Notes under the pieces: generated by a model | Databases searched by the model: none | What the model was told of the DNA's origin: nothing | What the model saw: only the letters and a program-made list of their open reading frames with translations | Position numbers and translations under genes: made by a program | Shown here: positions 1 to 6,736 of the stretch, in pieces | How the letters are laid out: every line of letters begins with the position of its first letter | Position numbering within the stretch: the first letter of the stretch is position 1 | Origin: Planctomycetota bacterium | Lineage (GTDB): Bacteria; Planctomycetota; Phycisphaerae; Phycisphaerales; Phycisphaeraceae | Assembly: GCA_029267795.1 (NCBI GenBank) | Contig: JAJUHR010000032.1 | Span: forward strand, 1 to 11,187 | DNA: 11,187 nucleotides | Direction of reading: 5' to 3'

Positions 1-1
1 A

Positions 2-610
2 CCGAACCCGACGGGCAAGTTTCTCGCTGGTCGGATCACCGTCGATCGCCATGCACTGCCCGTGCTCGGCCCTTCAGACGCCGACCACTGGCTCCTGTTC
101 CTCTACGACTACACCTGCCCCCATTGCCGCCGGGTCCACAGCTACCTGGAGTCCGCGGTTGAACGCTTCGATGATTCTCTGGCAATCGTCCTAGCGCCCA
201 TGCCGCTCGACGCCCGATGCAATCCCCTATTGGAGGCGACTCCCCCCATCCATCGAAATGCCTGCGACTACGCCCGACTCGCGTTGGCCGTCTGGCACGC
301 CAAACCTGCCAGCTTTCCCCTGTTCGATTCCTGGCTCAGCGCCGCCGTCACGCTCCCTCCCCCCACCACCGCTCGGCGTTACGCCTCGGCCCTCCTGAGC
401 CTTGATGCCATTAACGCCGCACTCGACGACCCCGCTATCAACGCCCGCATCCAAGCCAACATCGATATCTACAACGCCGTTGGCCGCGGACACATCCCGA
501 AGCTGATCACCCAGAACGACCTGATTATCGAATCCCCTGCCAATCTCGAATCGCTTTTCGAAGCGCTCGAAACCTCTCTTGGCCTGCACCCCAAAAACCC
601 AGAGCCATAG
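2..610 (+). CDS. DsbA-like thioredoxin-fold oxidoreductase, 3' part (5' end outside window)
   Basis: The frame is open from the window edge, so the true start is probably upstream; the GTG at 62 would give 182 aa but leaves out matching family sequence (GRITVD...LPVLGPSDADH). The protein carries a CPHC active site in the context YDYTCPHCRR (about 36 residues from the window edge), typical of DsbA/DsbG-like thioredoxin folds, where the two cysteines make or reshuffle disulfides in exported proteins. A later IPKLI segment matches the position of the cis-proline loop. The helical stretch between them fits the DsbA insertion domain. In related bacteria such a domain often forms the C-terminal part of a longer membrane protein (for example vitamin K epoxide reductase fusions), but nothing here shows that. 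The reading frame ends with TAG; no terminator is visible before the next promoter. Confidence 0.75.
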   Translation, partial: PNPTGKFLAGRITVDRHALPVLGPSDADHWLLFLYDYTCPHCRRVHSYLESAVERFDDSLAIVLAPMPLDARCNPLLEATPPIHRNACDYARLALAVWHAKPASFPLFDSWLSAAVTLPPPTTARRYASALLSLDAINAALDDPAINARIQANIDIYNAVGRGHIPKLITQNDLIIESPANLESLFEALETSLGLHPKNPEP

Positions 611-674
611 GCTTACAAACCCAGTCAGCCTCTCCACCGAACCGCACCCATCCCCCACTCCGCTCAATTATTCG

Positions 675-703
675 CTGACACCCCCCCTGTTTCACATTAG
701 AAT
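675..703 (+). promoter_or_regulatory. Sigma-70-type promoter of the nitroreductase gene
   Basis: A CTGACA box (675-680) and a TAGAAT box (698-703) are separated by 17 bases, close to the sigma-70 consensus TTGACA-17-TATAAT. The predicted transcript would begin near 710, upstream of the GGAG ribosome-binding site at 719-722. This rules against translation from the in-frame ATG at 702, which lies in the -10 box, and supports the start at 732. Confidence 0.6.
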
Positions 704-731
704 GAGCCTTCGCCGGATGGAGAAATATCTC

Positions 732-1328
732 ATGGCCACACTCCCCAAAGCCTCCGATTATCGCAAAGCAGACCACCCCATCGACCCCATCTTCGTGAAC
801 CGCTGGTCTCCACGTGCCATGACCGGGGAGCCCATCACCCACGAAGAGCTGATGACCCTTTTCGAAGCCGCCCGCTGGGCCCCTTCCTCCTACAACGAGC
901 AGCCTTGGCGCTTCCTCTACGCGATGCGCAACGACCCGCACTGGCCAACGTTCTTCAACCTGCTCGTCCCCGCTAACCAGGAATGGGCCCGCAACGCCGC
1001 CGTCCTGCTCCTTATCGCCGCTCGCACGACCTTCGCCCGCAACAACAAGCCCAACCCCGTCCACTCCTTCGACTCCGGCTCCGCTTGGTGCTGCCTCGCC
1101 CTGCAAGGCTCCAGAATGAACCTCGTGGTCCATGGCATGGCTGGCTTCGATTGGGACAAAGCCCCCCAAGCCCTGAACCTCCCCGAGGGCTTCGCCGCCC
1201 AGGCCATGGCCGCCATCGGCTGGCCCGGCGACCCCGACCTCCTCCCCGAATCGCTCCGCAAAGTCGAAACCCCCTCCGGCCGCAAACCCGTCAGCGAAAT
1301 CTCCATCCACGGTCGATTCCCACGCTGA
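732..1328 (+). CDS. Nitroreductase family protein
   Basis: This 198-aa protein is a short FMN-dependent nitroreductase of the type that reduces nitro groups or quinones with NAD(P)H as a homodimer in the cytoplasm. Visible family marks are RWSPR at residues 24-28 (FMN phosphate-binding region), APSSYNEQPWRF at about 50-61 (the conserved substrate/FMN loop) and GWPGD near 163-167 (the C-terminal glycine-rich signature, usually GxP). The ATG at 732 is chosen because GGAG sits nine bases upstream and the promoter just before it would place the transcript start downstream of the earlier in-frame ATGs. It appears to be a single-gene unit between the thiol oxidoreductase and the converging kinase operon. 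The physiological substrate cannot be told from sequence. Confidence 0.9.
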   Translation: MATLPKASDYRKADHPIDPIFVNRWSPRAMTGEPITHEELMTLFEAARWAPSSYNEQPWRFLYAMRNDPHWPTFFNLLVPANQEWARNAAVLLLIAARTTFARNNKPNPVHSFDSGSAWCCLALQGSRMNLVVHGMAGFDWDKAPQALNLPEGFAAQAMAAIGWPGDPDLLPESLRKVETPSGRKPVSEISIHGRFPR

Positions 1329-1342
1329 CCTCCGGCCCGCGC

Positions 1343-1373
1343 AAAAAATAACCGCGGCTGACAACCCGCGGTT
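1343..1373 (-). terminator. Intrinsic terminator of the lipoprotein-kinase operon
   Basis: A perfect 8-bp stem, AACCGCGG (1350-1357) with CCGCGGTT (1366-1373) and an 8-base loop, is followed on the minus strand by a run of Ts (plus-strand As at 1343-1348). The T-run polarity assigns it to the minus-strand operon whose last gene stops at 1498. The hairpin lies 15-20 bases after the nitroreductase stop, so it may also stabilise that transcript's 3' end, but there is no T-run in the plus direction. The 124 bases between the kinase stop and the hairpin hold no gene I can see. Confidence 0.75.
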
Positions 1374-1497
1374 CCGGCCACTTCGATCAAGTCCAAGGTA
1401 TGGCAAGTCGCGGCTCCCCACTCCATAGAGTCCGCCGTGCGGATCACCCATCGGTCAAGGCTCACACTGATCCGCCCCTTCTTGGACCTGGCAATTC

Positions 1498-2328
1498 CTA
1501 CCCTTCTCCCAACACCACCCTACCTTTCTCGGCGATCAGCCGCTCCAGCCGCGCTTTCACCTTGCCCATGACCCACCTTTCGGTCCTCCGCCGGGTACTA
1601 CTGCGCAGCTCCGATGCGTCGAAATAGGCATCCAGATACGTACGTCCGCCCTGCTCGCCCTCCATCGCCACCAACCGGAACGCCATCTGCGCCAGGTTCC
1701 GCCGCCTCAGGAACAGCGGTAGCAACCGTGAAAACGGCAGCGTCCGATCGTTGTCGCAAAACACGATCCGCCCCGCCGGCGTCACCATCAGATTCCCCGG
1801 CAACAAATCTCCGTGCAGAAACCCTGCGTCATGCAACTTCGCCGTCGCCTCTCCCGCCTTCGCGATCAACGCCGACTTCTCCGACCAGCTCCCCGCACGC
1901 ATAATCATCGCCTGCAGACTCTGTCCCTCCACCGCTTCGCTGACGAGCAGGTCTTCCACCCGCCACCCCCACCGGCGCCGCGCCGCCAGCAGCACCCCCG
2001 GCACGCCCAGCCCCGCGCGCTCCATCCGCAGGCACGTCCACCACACCCGCCGCGAACGCGACGGTCTGACCAGCCACTTCAACCTGCTATACCAGTCCCG
2101 CCAAGGGCTTTCGTAGTTCTTCCCTCCGGTCAGATGCTTGACGTACACCACCCCACGATCGGTTCGCACCCGCAGCGTCCGTGCCGACGCCCGCTCCCGC
2201 AATAGTTCGTGGGGCCAGCGCTCCGCCGCCAGCAACGGGTCGCTGCCCGCGAGCACCTGCCGCCACTCGACGCGTACGCGCCCCCGCCAACCGTTCGCCC
2301 GAAATCCGATGTACCGCGTATCCCTCAC
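1498..2328 (-). CDS. Lipopolysaccharide core kinase family protein (Kdo/WaaP-type)
   Basis: This 276-aa protein has the reduced protein-kinase fold of the Kdo/WaaP (RfaP) family, which phosphorylates sugars of the lipid A-core on the inner side of the cytoplasmic membrane. Visible motifs are VYVKH with the ATP-binding lysine K64, the catalytic loop LHGDLLPGN (H172, D174, N179) and FCDNDR with the metal-binding aspartate D192. The stretch around residues 83-97 is very basic and aromatic, suiting a membrane-surface enzyme. The GTG start is preceded by a GGGGGTGG-like ribosome-binding site. It is the third gene of a minus-strand operon after the lipoprotein and the 76-aa protein (40-base gap), and ends at the terminator at 1343-1373. 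A eukaryotic-like kinase with another small-molecule substrate is the main alternative. Confidence 0.85.
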   Translation of the reverse strand: MRDTRYIGFRANGWRGRVRVEWRQVLAGSDPLLAAERWPHELLRERASARTLRVRTDRGVVYVKHLTGGKNYESPWRDWYSRLKWLVRPSRSRRVWWTCLRMERAGLGVPGVLLAARRRWGWRVEDLLVSEAVEGQSLQAMIMRAGSWSEKSALIAKAGEATAKLHDAGFLHGDLLPGNLMVTPAGRIVFCDNDRTLPFSRLLPLFLRRRNLAQMAFRLVAMEGEQGGRTYLDAYFDASELRSSTRRRTERWVMGKVKARLERLIAEKGRVVLGEG

Positions 2329-2368
2329 GCGCGAACCACCCCCAGCCGCCTCGGCCCAGGACCATCGC

Positions 2369-2599
2369 TCACGGAGTCAGACAGTATCGACCCAATTTCA
2401 CCAGCACACGCACCGCCTCCTCGCCCATCTCGAGGACCCGCTTCGTCGCTTGGTTCACGCTCGCCGCCTCTTTCAAAACCTTCTGCACCTCGACGAACTT
2501 GGCACGCTCCTCCTCGCTCTTATACAGCTTTTCCAGCTCCAAGTGCGTGAACACCGATTCACCCGCGATCTCGCGCGCCGCCCTCGCAAAATCAGGCAT
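2369..2599 (-). CDS. Small helical hypothetical protein (76 aa)
   Basis: I do not recognise the family. The 76 residues are rich in Glu, Lys, Ala and Val with regular heptad-like spacing (roughly residues 18-70), so an all-alpha or coiled-coil fold is likely; there is no signal peptide or membrane segment. The gene is well supported: a perfect AGGAGG (2605-2610) lies five bases before its ATG, in the 13-base gap after the lipoprotein stop codon. The tight spacing means it is co-transcribed with the lipoprotein upstream and the kinase downstream. It may interact with the similarly helical lipoprotein, but this is inference from gene order only. Confidence 0.75.
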   Translation of the reverse strand: MPDFARAAREIAGESVFTHLELEKLYKSEEERAKFVEVQKVLKEAASVNQATKRVLEMGEEAVRVLVKLGRYCLTP

Positions 2600-2612
2600 G
2601 ACATCCTCCTAT

Positions 2613-3122
2613 CTACCGACCCTCGTCGTCCCCGAACGCCGCCTGGATCACCCTCGAGCGGCTCTTCGCCTGTTCAAACGCCGCCCGATACGTCTGATTC
2701 AACTCCACCACCGAACGCAGCAGGCCCAGGTTCACGTCGTTCAACCGCCACATCTCGTCGAAAAACTCGTTCGTCTGATGCCTTAGCTCCGCGGCCTTCT
2801 CATCCACCTCTCCCATCTCCGCCTGCAACTGCCGCCCGTACTCCTTCAAAAATCCTTCCACCTCCGCCAGTTCAAAATTCGTTTTCCCCACCCCGAATTC
2901 CGCCTCGATCGCCTGGGGGATCCCCGCCTCGAACGCAACCCGCCGGCTTGTCTTCTCCGCCTCGGCGAACTCGTCGATCAGCCTCAACTGGTTCCGCCTC
3001 GCCGCCTCAATGGATTCGCCGATCTTCTCTTGCACGATCAGCGCCTCCGCTGGCAGCTTCGCGCACCCCCCGACACCCATACCCAATACCAACACCCATA
3101 CCCACAGCGTCAAGGCCCTCAT
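2613..3122 (-). CDS. Coiled-coil lipoprotein, unknown function
   Basis: The 169-aa product starts with a short basic N-terminus (MR), a hydrophobic segment (residues 3-17) and a lipobox ending GVGGC, so Cys20 should be lipidated and the mature protein anchored to a membrane facing the periplasm. From about residue 25 to the end it is nearly all charged and helix-forming, suggesting a long coiled coil. The start at 3122 is chosen because GGAAAGGAG lies just five bases upstream and it places the signal peptide at the N-terminus; a longer reading frame upstream lacks such features. It is the first gene of a three-gene operon with a helical small protein and a Kdo/WaaP-type kinase, hinting at a role in the cell envelope. 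No named family recognised. Confidence 0.85.
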   Translation of the reverse strand: MRALTLWVWVLVLGMGVGGCAKLPAEALIVQEKIGESIEAARRNQLRLIDEFAEAEKTSRRVAFEAGIPQAIEAEFGVGKTNFELAEVEGFLKEYGRQLQAEMGEVDEKAAELRHQTNEFFDEMWRLNDVNLGLLRSVVELNQTYRAAFEQAKSRSRVIQAAFGDDEGR

Positions 3123-3208
3123 AGCACTCCTTTCCATAAGAAGCCCTACCACCCCAACTACGCCCACCCTCAGCCGCTTCCGTGCGCACAAGTCGGGCCA
3201 CAAAAGCA

Positions 3209-3239
3209 CAGACACAACGCCGACCCCTCGCAGTATAAT
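3209..3239 (+). promoter_or_regulatory. Probable promoter for the DUF1579-like gene
   Basis: A perfect TATAAT stands at 3234-3239, 67 bases before the start codon at 3307. The upstream box is weak: CAGACA at 3209-3214 with a 19-base spacer is the closest match to TTGACA. The -10 is convincing, the -35 is not. The region 3123-3306 is a divergent intergenic space that must also hold the promoter of the minus-strand lipoprotein operon, for which I see no clear boxes. Confidence 0.45.
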
Positions 3240-3306
3240 TTTCGACATAGAGGCTCCATCAGCCCCAACATCCCAGTCGGTTGAACACCATCCCCAGGAG
3301 GACACC

Positions 3307-3843
3307 ATGAAACCGCTAGCCCTGACCCTGACCGCCCTACTGCTCTCCCTCGCAAGCCCCGGCTTCGCCGACGAGGGACAGAACAAACCCTGCTGCCCGC
3401 CCCCGCCCCCCGCCTCGAAAGAATTCGAGCAACTGAAGTCCCTCGCGGGTACCTGGCAAGGCACCGCTGTCACTGGCGAGGAAACAGAGCCCGTCACCGT
3501 CAAGTACGAGCTTACCTCCGGCGGCACCGCCCTCGTCGAGCACCTCTCCCCCGACACCCCTCACGCCATGATCTCCGTCTATCACGACAAGGCCGGCCAA
3601 CCCACCATGACCCATTACTGCATGCTCGGCAATCAGCCCCAGATGAAACTCATCAAAGCCGATGCCACCCAGATGGAGTTCTCTCTCGCTGAAGACTGCG
3701 GCATCGACGCCGCCCGCGAACCCCACATGCACCAGCTCACCATTACCTGGACCAGCCCCGACGCCGTCACCCAAACCTGGACCATGTACGAAAACGGTCA
3801 GGCCAAAATGTCCACCACCCTCAACCTGACCCGAACCCCATAA
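3307..3843 (+). CDS. Secreted DUF1579/lipocalin-like protein
   Basis: This 178-aa protein begins with a clear Sec signal peptide (MK, hydrophobic residues 3-17, cleavage likely after SPGFA at residue 21). The mature part starts with a Cys/Pro-rich linker (CCPPPPP) and then a beta-rich domain with LAGTWQG at 46-52 and THYCMLGNQPQM at 102-113. These marks are typical of a widespread family of small lipocalin-like barrels close to DUF1579; function is generally unknown. The start is set by AGGAGG at 3297-3302. It is transcribed alone, divergent from the lipoprotein operon, and is followed by a palindrome-containing gap. Two cysteines at residues 29-30 plus C105 and C131 could bind metal or form disulfides in the periplasm; this is inference. 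Confidence 0.8.
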   Translation: MKPLALTLTALLLSLASPGFADEGQNKPCCPPPPPASKEFEQLKSLAGTWQGTAVTGEETEPVTVKYELTSGGTALVEHLSPDTPHAMISVYHDKAGQPTMTHYCMLGNQPQMKLIKADATQMEFSLAEDCGIDAAREPHMHQLTITWTSPDAVTQTWTMYENGQAKMSTTLNLTRTP

Positions 3844-3870
3844 CACTTGCGTCCTTAACGGCGTAGGGTG

Positions 3871-3886
3871 CGCTGTGCGCACAGCG
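3871..3886. repeat. Perfect 16-bp palindrome in the 3844-3972 gap
   Basis: CGCTGTGCGCACAGCG reads identically on both strands and sits in the convergent gap between the DUF1579-like gene and the deacetylase gene. It is followed by no T-run in either direction, so it is not a standard intrinsic terminator, though a cruciform or an RNA hairpin at the two converging 3' ends is possible. Its surroundings (GTAGGGTGCGC...) resemble dispersed intergenic repeats found in several bacteria; this is recollection, not a search. Confidence 0.5.
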
Positions 3887-3972
3887 TGAAGAAGTTCTTG
3901 CGGCGCCGATGGTCCCTCGGGTACCGTGGCTCGTTCGTGTGCTATGGGTCACCCACCCACTCGCGGCGACCC

Positions 3973-4929
3973 TCATCCGCCAGCCTCCCCCACCAGCGCC
4001 CTCACGTGCGCCGTGACCCCTTGCGCCAGCCTCGTCAGGTCGTACCCGCCCTCCAAGGTCGAAACGAGCCGCCCCCCGCACAGCCGCTCCGCTGTGGACA
4101 CCAGCGCCCGCGACATCCACGCGAAACCCTCCGTGCTCACCCGCATGTGCGCCAGCGGGTCCCCATCCGCCGCATCGAACCCGGCGCTCACCAGCAGCGC
4201 TTCTGGCTCAAACCGCTCCAGTGCCGGCACGACCTTCCCTTCAAACGCCCGCTGATACGCCTCGTCCCCGCTGCCCGGCGCCAGCGGGATATTCAACGTG
4301 AACCCGTACCCCGCCCCCACCCCCATCTCCCGTTCGTACCCCGTGCCGGGATACAGGCACGCCGGGTGCTCGTGCAGGCTGACGTACAGGATGTCTCCGC
4401 GCTCTTCGAACAGGTGCTGCGTGCCGTTCCCATGGTGCACGTCGAAGTCGACGATCGCCACGCGCTGCAGGCCCCGAGATGCGATCAGGTACTCCGCCGC
4501 GATCGCCACGTTGTTGAACAAGCAAAACCCCATCGATCGGTTGTGCTCCGCGTGGTGCCCAGGCGGGCGCACCGCACAGAACGCGTTCCGCACCCGCCCA
4601 CCCATCACCGCGTCCGCCGCCGCCACCACCCCGCCCGCCGCCAGCAGCGCCACCCCGTAACTCGCCGGGCCAATCGCCGAATCCGGCGTGTCGATGTATG
4701 GCTCCCCGTCCTCACACGCCGCCCGCACCCGATCGATATACCCCCGCTCGTGCACCCGCGCGATCACCTCCACCCCCGCCGGCTCGAACCGCAAATGATC
4801 CAGCCGATCCCACAGCCCCACCCGCCGCAGCTCCGCCACGATCGCCCGCAGGCGCTCCGGCCGCTCGGGGTGTCCCAACCCTGTATCGTGCTGCAAAAAC
4901 CGATCGTCGTAGATCAACCCCGTCGCCAT
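3973..4929 (-). CDS. Histone deacetylase family protein (class II-like amidohydrolase)
   Basis: The 318-aa protein is a full-length member of the arginase/deacetylase superfamily. Bacterial members remove acetyl groups from small molecules such as acetylpolyamines or from acetyl-lysine. The active site is complete: tandem catalytic histidines H125-H126 (RPPGHHAE), zinc ligands D163 and H165 (DFDVHHGNG) and D252 (AGFDAADGDP), and the transition-state tyrosine Y296 (EGGYD). The N-terminal HPERPERL segment (20-27) is also typical. The start MATG at 4929 is chosen because the longer frame to 4968 would read through a terminator hairpin; the ribosome-binding site (GGATGG) is weak. It has no obvious promoter of its own in the 15 bases between the upstream terminator and the start codon. 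Acts in the cytoplasm; the substrate cannot be predicted. Confidence 0.93.
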   Translation of the reverse strand: MATGLIYDDRFLQHDTGLGHPERPERLRAIVAELRRVGLWDRLDHLRFEPAGVEVIARVHERGYIDRVRAACEDGEPYIDTPDSAIGPASYGVALLAAGGVVAAADAVMGGRVRNAFCAVRPPGHHAEHNRSMGFCLFNNVAIAAEYLIASRGLQRVAIVDFDVHHGNGTQHLFEERGDILYVSLHEHPACLYPGTGYEREMGVGAGYGFTLNIPLAPGSGDEAYQRAFEGKVVPALERFEPEALLVSAGFDAADGDPLAHMRVSTEGFAWMSRALVSTAERLCGGRLVSTLEGGYDLTRLAQGVTAHVRALVGEAGG

Positions 4930-4943
4930 GCCATCCACTCGCC

Positions 4944-4976
4944 AAAAAAACACCCGCGGGCTCACCACCCGCGGGC
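4944..4976 (-). terminator. Intrinsic terminator between the membrane protein and deacetylase genes
   Basis: Two copies of CCCGCGGG (4953-4960 and 4968-4975), each self-complementary and complementary to the other, form an 8-bp GC-only stem with a 7-base loop. On the minus strand it is followed by seven Ts (plus-strand As at 4944-4950). It lies 35 bases after the stop codon of the minus-strand gene at 5011-5715, and only 15 bases before the start codon of the deacetylase in the same direction. Confidence 0.85.
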
Positions 4977-5010
4977 ATCAGCATCCAACAAAACCATCCA
5001 ACCTACAACG

Positions 5011-5715
5011 TTACCCCCGCTCTTTCATCACCTCCAGGATCTCTTTCAGCACCCGGTTGCTGTCCTCGCTCAGCTGCACCGCCCGTTCAGAAAGCTCGAT
5101 CACCCGCTGATGATCCGCCAACACCCGATCCTGAGCCGACATCGCCTTGTTCATCTGCTTGTTCGCCTTCCTTGAGACCGCCACCAGAAACACGATCGCT
5201 ACCACCAAAATCCCCACCCAGAAATACCCCGACCACGACAGCCAGCACGCTCCACCCCCGGCCCGCTCGCTCACCTGTTCCTGCATCTGCTTCGGCGTCA
5301 TCCACGCCCCTGCTTTCGGGTCGAAGTACAGGATATTCCCTTGCTCCCATACCCCGTAGCTGCGCGAGTGCTTCATGAAAAAGTCATCGGGCAAGTCGGC
5401 CAGCTCCACCTCCACGATCCCCATCGCCCAGCCATCCTCGCCGACCATCGACGTCTCGTCGATCGTCATCCCCACCACCCGCAGCGCCCCGTCGTACGGG
5501 AACCGACTCGTACGAAATTGGTAGACCCCCGGCTCAACCCTCTCAAAAACCTCCGTCTTCGGATCGTTCTTCTGCACCGCCTCCCACGCCGCGATCAGCG
5601 ACTCCTCCGACATCTCCCCCGCCTGCGCCTCACTGCGCCCCACCAACCCCGCCAGCAGCATCGCCGCGAGCATCGCCCACCAGAACCCAAACCCGCCTTG
5701 ATGATTTGTCTTCAT
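5011..5715 (-). CDS. Membrane-anchored coiled-coil protein, unknown function
   Basis: No family recognised. The 234-aa product has an N-terminal signal sequence (hydrophobic residues 10-25, possible cleavage after SEAQA near residue 32), a soluble domain of about 125 residues (roughly 33-158) with aromatic beta-like stretches, one transmembrane helix at about 161-181 (WSGYFWVGILVVAIVFLVAV), a basic stop-transfer (SRKANKQ) and a C-terminal amphipathic helix (190-234) with heptad-like spacing. This predicts an exported sensor-like domain outside and a short coiled coil in the cytoplasm. The ATG at 5715 is preceded by GAGGG at suitable distance; upstream in-frame codons lie in a repeat-containing leader. 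It is followed by the terminator at 4944-4976. The C-terminal helix could pair with a cytoplasmic partner. Confidence 0.75.
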   Translation of the reverse strand: MKTNHQGGFGFWWAMLAAMLLAGLVGRSEAQAGEMSEESLIAAWEAVQKNDPKTEVFERVEPGVYQFRTSRFPYDGALRVVGMTIDETSMVGEDGWAMGIVEVELADLPDDFFMKHSRSYGVWEQGNILYFDPKAGAWMTPKQMQEQVSERAGGGACWLSWSGYFWVGILVVAIVFLVAVSRKANKQMNKAMSAQDRVLADHQRVIELSERAVQLSEDSNRVLKEILEVMKERG

Positions 5716-5806
5716 GCCGGCCCTCGCGCACCCAAGATTGAATTGTTCGCCCTGAGCGAGATCCGGCTGGGTCGCTGGGGCCCAACGTAGCGATGCCCCG
5801 GTTGTT

Positions 5807-5847
5807 GCTGTGGTGTCGCCTCGCTCCACCACACGCTCCACCACAGC
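5807..5847. repeat. Tandem 12-mer and inverted repeat in the leader of the membrane protein gene
   Basis: CGCTCCACCACA occurs twice in direct tandem (5822-5833, 5834-5845). Partly overlapping is a 9-bp inverted repeat, GCTGTGGTG (5807-5815) with CACCACAGC (5839-5847). The element lies in the 149-base gap between the DUF488 stop and the start of the minus-strand membrane protein. It has no T-run, so it may be a leader structure, a protein-binding site or chance duplication. Confidence 0.4.
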
Positions 5848-5864
5848 CACCCTGTCAGAACCCC

Positions 5865-6242
5865 CTATTTACCCGGACTCTTCTTCTTCCCCAGCGACTC
5901 AAGGTATTCCTTCAGCGCCACTGCGTTGTTGAACCGCTCGTCTCGCGCAGCAAACACCAAAGTCGCACGCCCCTTCCCGACACGCTCCCACAGCTCCGCC
6001 ACCGCCGCGGGATGGGCGTCCAGCTCCGCGAAGTAACGGGCCTTGAACTGGGCCCACTTCGCCGGCTCGTGCCCAAACCACCTGCGCAGCTCCTGCGAGG
6101 GGGCCGCCTCCCTCACCCACACGTCGATCTTCGCCGCCTCTTTCGACAAGCCCCGTGGCCACAAACGATCGACCAGAACCCGCACCCCATCCGATGCAGC
6201 CACCGGCTCGTACACCCGCTTGACCCCGATCCGTACCGCCAC
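5865..6242 (-). CDS. DUF488 family protein (YeaO-like)
   Basis: The 125-aa protein shows the YeaO/DUF488 pattern clearly: IGVKRVYEP near the N-terminus, RVLVDRLWPRGLSKE at about 21-35, then LRRWFGHEPAKWAQFKARY at 52-70 and a TLVFAARDE strand at 94-102. Size matches the family (about 115-125 aa). The biochemical role is not established; the family is cytoplasmic and often sits near metal or stress genes. I start at the GTG at 6242, eight bases after GAGG, which aligns with relatives; a TTG at 6263 in the same frame would add seven residues. It lies 84 bases after the cupin gene on the same strand and could share its transcript. Confidence 0.85.
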   Translation of the reverse strand: MAVRIGVKRVYEPVAASDGVRVLVDRLWPRGLSKEAAKIDVWVREAAPSQELRRWFGHEPAKWAQFKARYFAELDAHPAAVAELWERVGKGRATLVFAARDERFNNAVALKEYLESLGKKKSPGK

Positions 6243-6326
6243 GATCAACGCCTCAAATACCAATCGTCCCGATAAAAGAGCCCCTTTACCCCCCCCAATC
6301 CGTCTCGGGAGCCACGGCAGCCCCCA

Positions 6327-6716
6327 CTATTCACTGCAAATGCTCACCAGCACCACGCTCTCGTCTACCGCCTGAACATCGTGCGAAACATCCGGCGCCA
6401 AAACCAGCAGCGCCCCAGGCAACAGTTCCTGCTTGCCCCGAGGCGTCGCCACAACGATCCGACCCTCCACAGGCTGAACGCTCACCACCCCCTTGGCCCG
6501 ATGTGATTTCAAACCCGCACCCGCTTCGAAATGAAACAACGCGATCGTCGCCGGCCCATGCCTGTACAACACCACTTCCTTGTGCCCCCGGGGAACCGCC
6601 GAAGCCTCCGCCCGCAGCCGCCTCGCAGCCTCCCTTAAATCGATCCGCTGCTCTTCCAAAGCGAACCGCTCTTGTGGATGCACCCGCAATCGGCCCTGCT
6701 GAGATGGATCAGTCAT
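6327..6716 (-). CDS. Cupin domain protein
   Basis: This 129-aa protein has a single cupin barrel from about residue 50 to the end: FHFEAGAGLKSHRAKGVVSVQPVEGR (split motif 1, with H62 and H72) and PGALLVLAPDVSHDV (motif 2, with H112). Only a partial set of metal ligands is visible; the usual motif-1 glutamate is not obvious, so metal binding is uncertain. An N-terminal helical segment (15-38) precedes the barrel. Members of this short cupin group are typically uncharacterised cytoplasmic proteins. The start is certain: AGGAGG at 6725-6730 lies eight bases before the ATG. It is the first gene of a minus-strand run with DUF488 84 bases downstream. Confidence 0.85.
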   Translation of the reverse strand: MTDPSQQGRLRVHPQERFALEEQRIDLREAARRLRAEASAVPRGHKEVVLYRHGPATIALFHFEAGAGLKSHRAKGVVSVQPVEGRIVVATPRGKQELLPGALLVLAPDVSHDVQAVDESVVLVSICSE

Positions 6717-6736
6717 CTCTTGAACCTCCTGTTTAA

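Noticed and set aside
525..1451. 308-codon open frame on the minus strand
   Set aside because: Antisense to the nitroreductase, which has recognisable motifs and a promoter; the product is Gly-rich without family features.
1374..1497. Possible tRNA or small RNA gene after the kinase operon
   Set aside because: I could not form a cloverleaf or find a TTCRA-type arm; the stretch looks like an untranslated 3' region.
2138..3124. 328-codon open frame on the plus strand
   Set aside because: Antisense to three minus-strand genes with good ribosome-binding sites; the product is Ser/Pro/Arg-rich with no domain.
3868..5175. 435-codon open frame on the plus strand
   Set aside because: It lies antisense to the deacetylase gene, whose active-site motifs are complete. 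Its product is Arg/Pro/His-rich low-complexity sequence typical of a shadow frame in GC-rich DNA, and it runs across a terminator.
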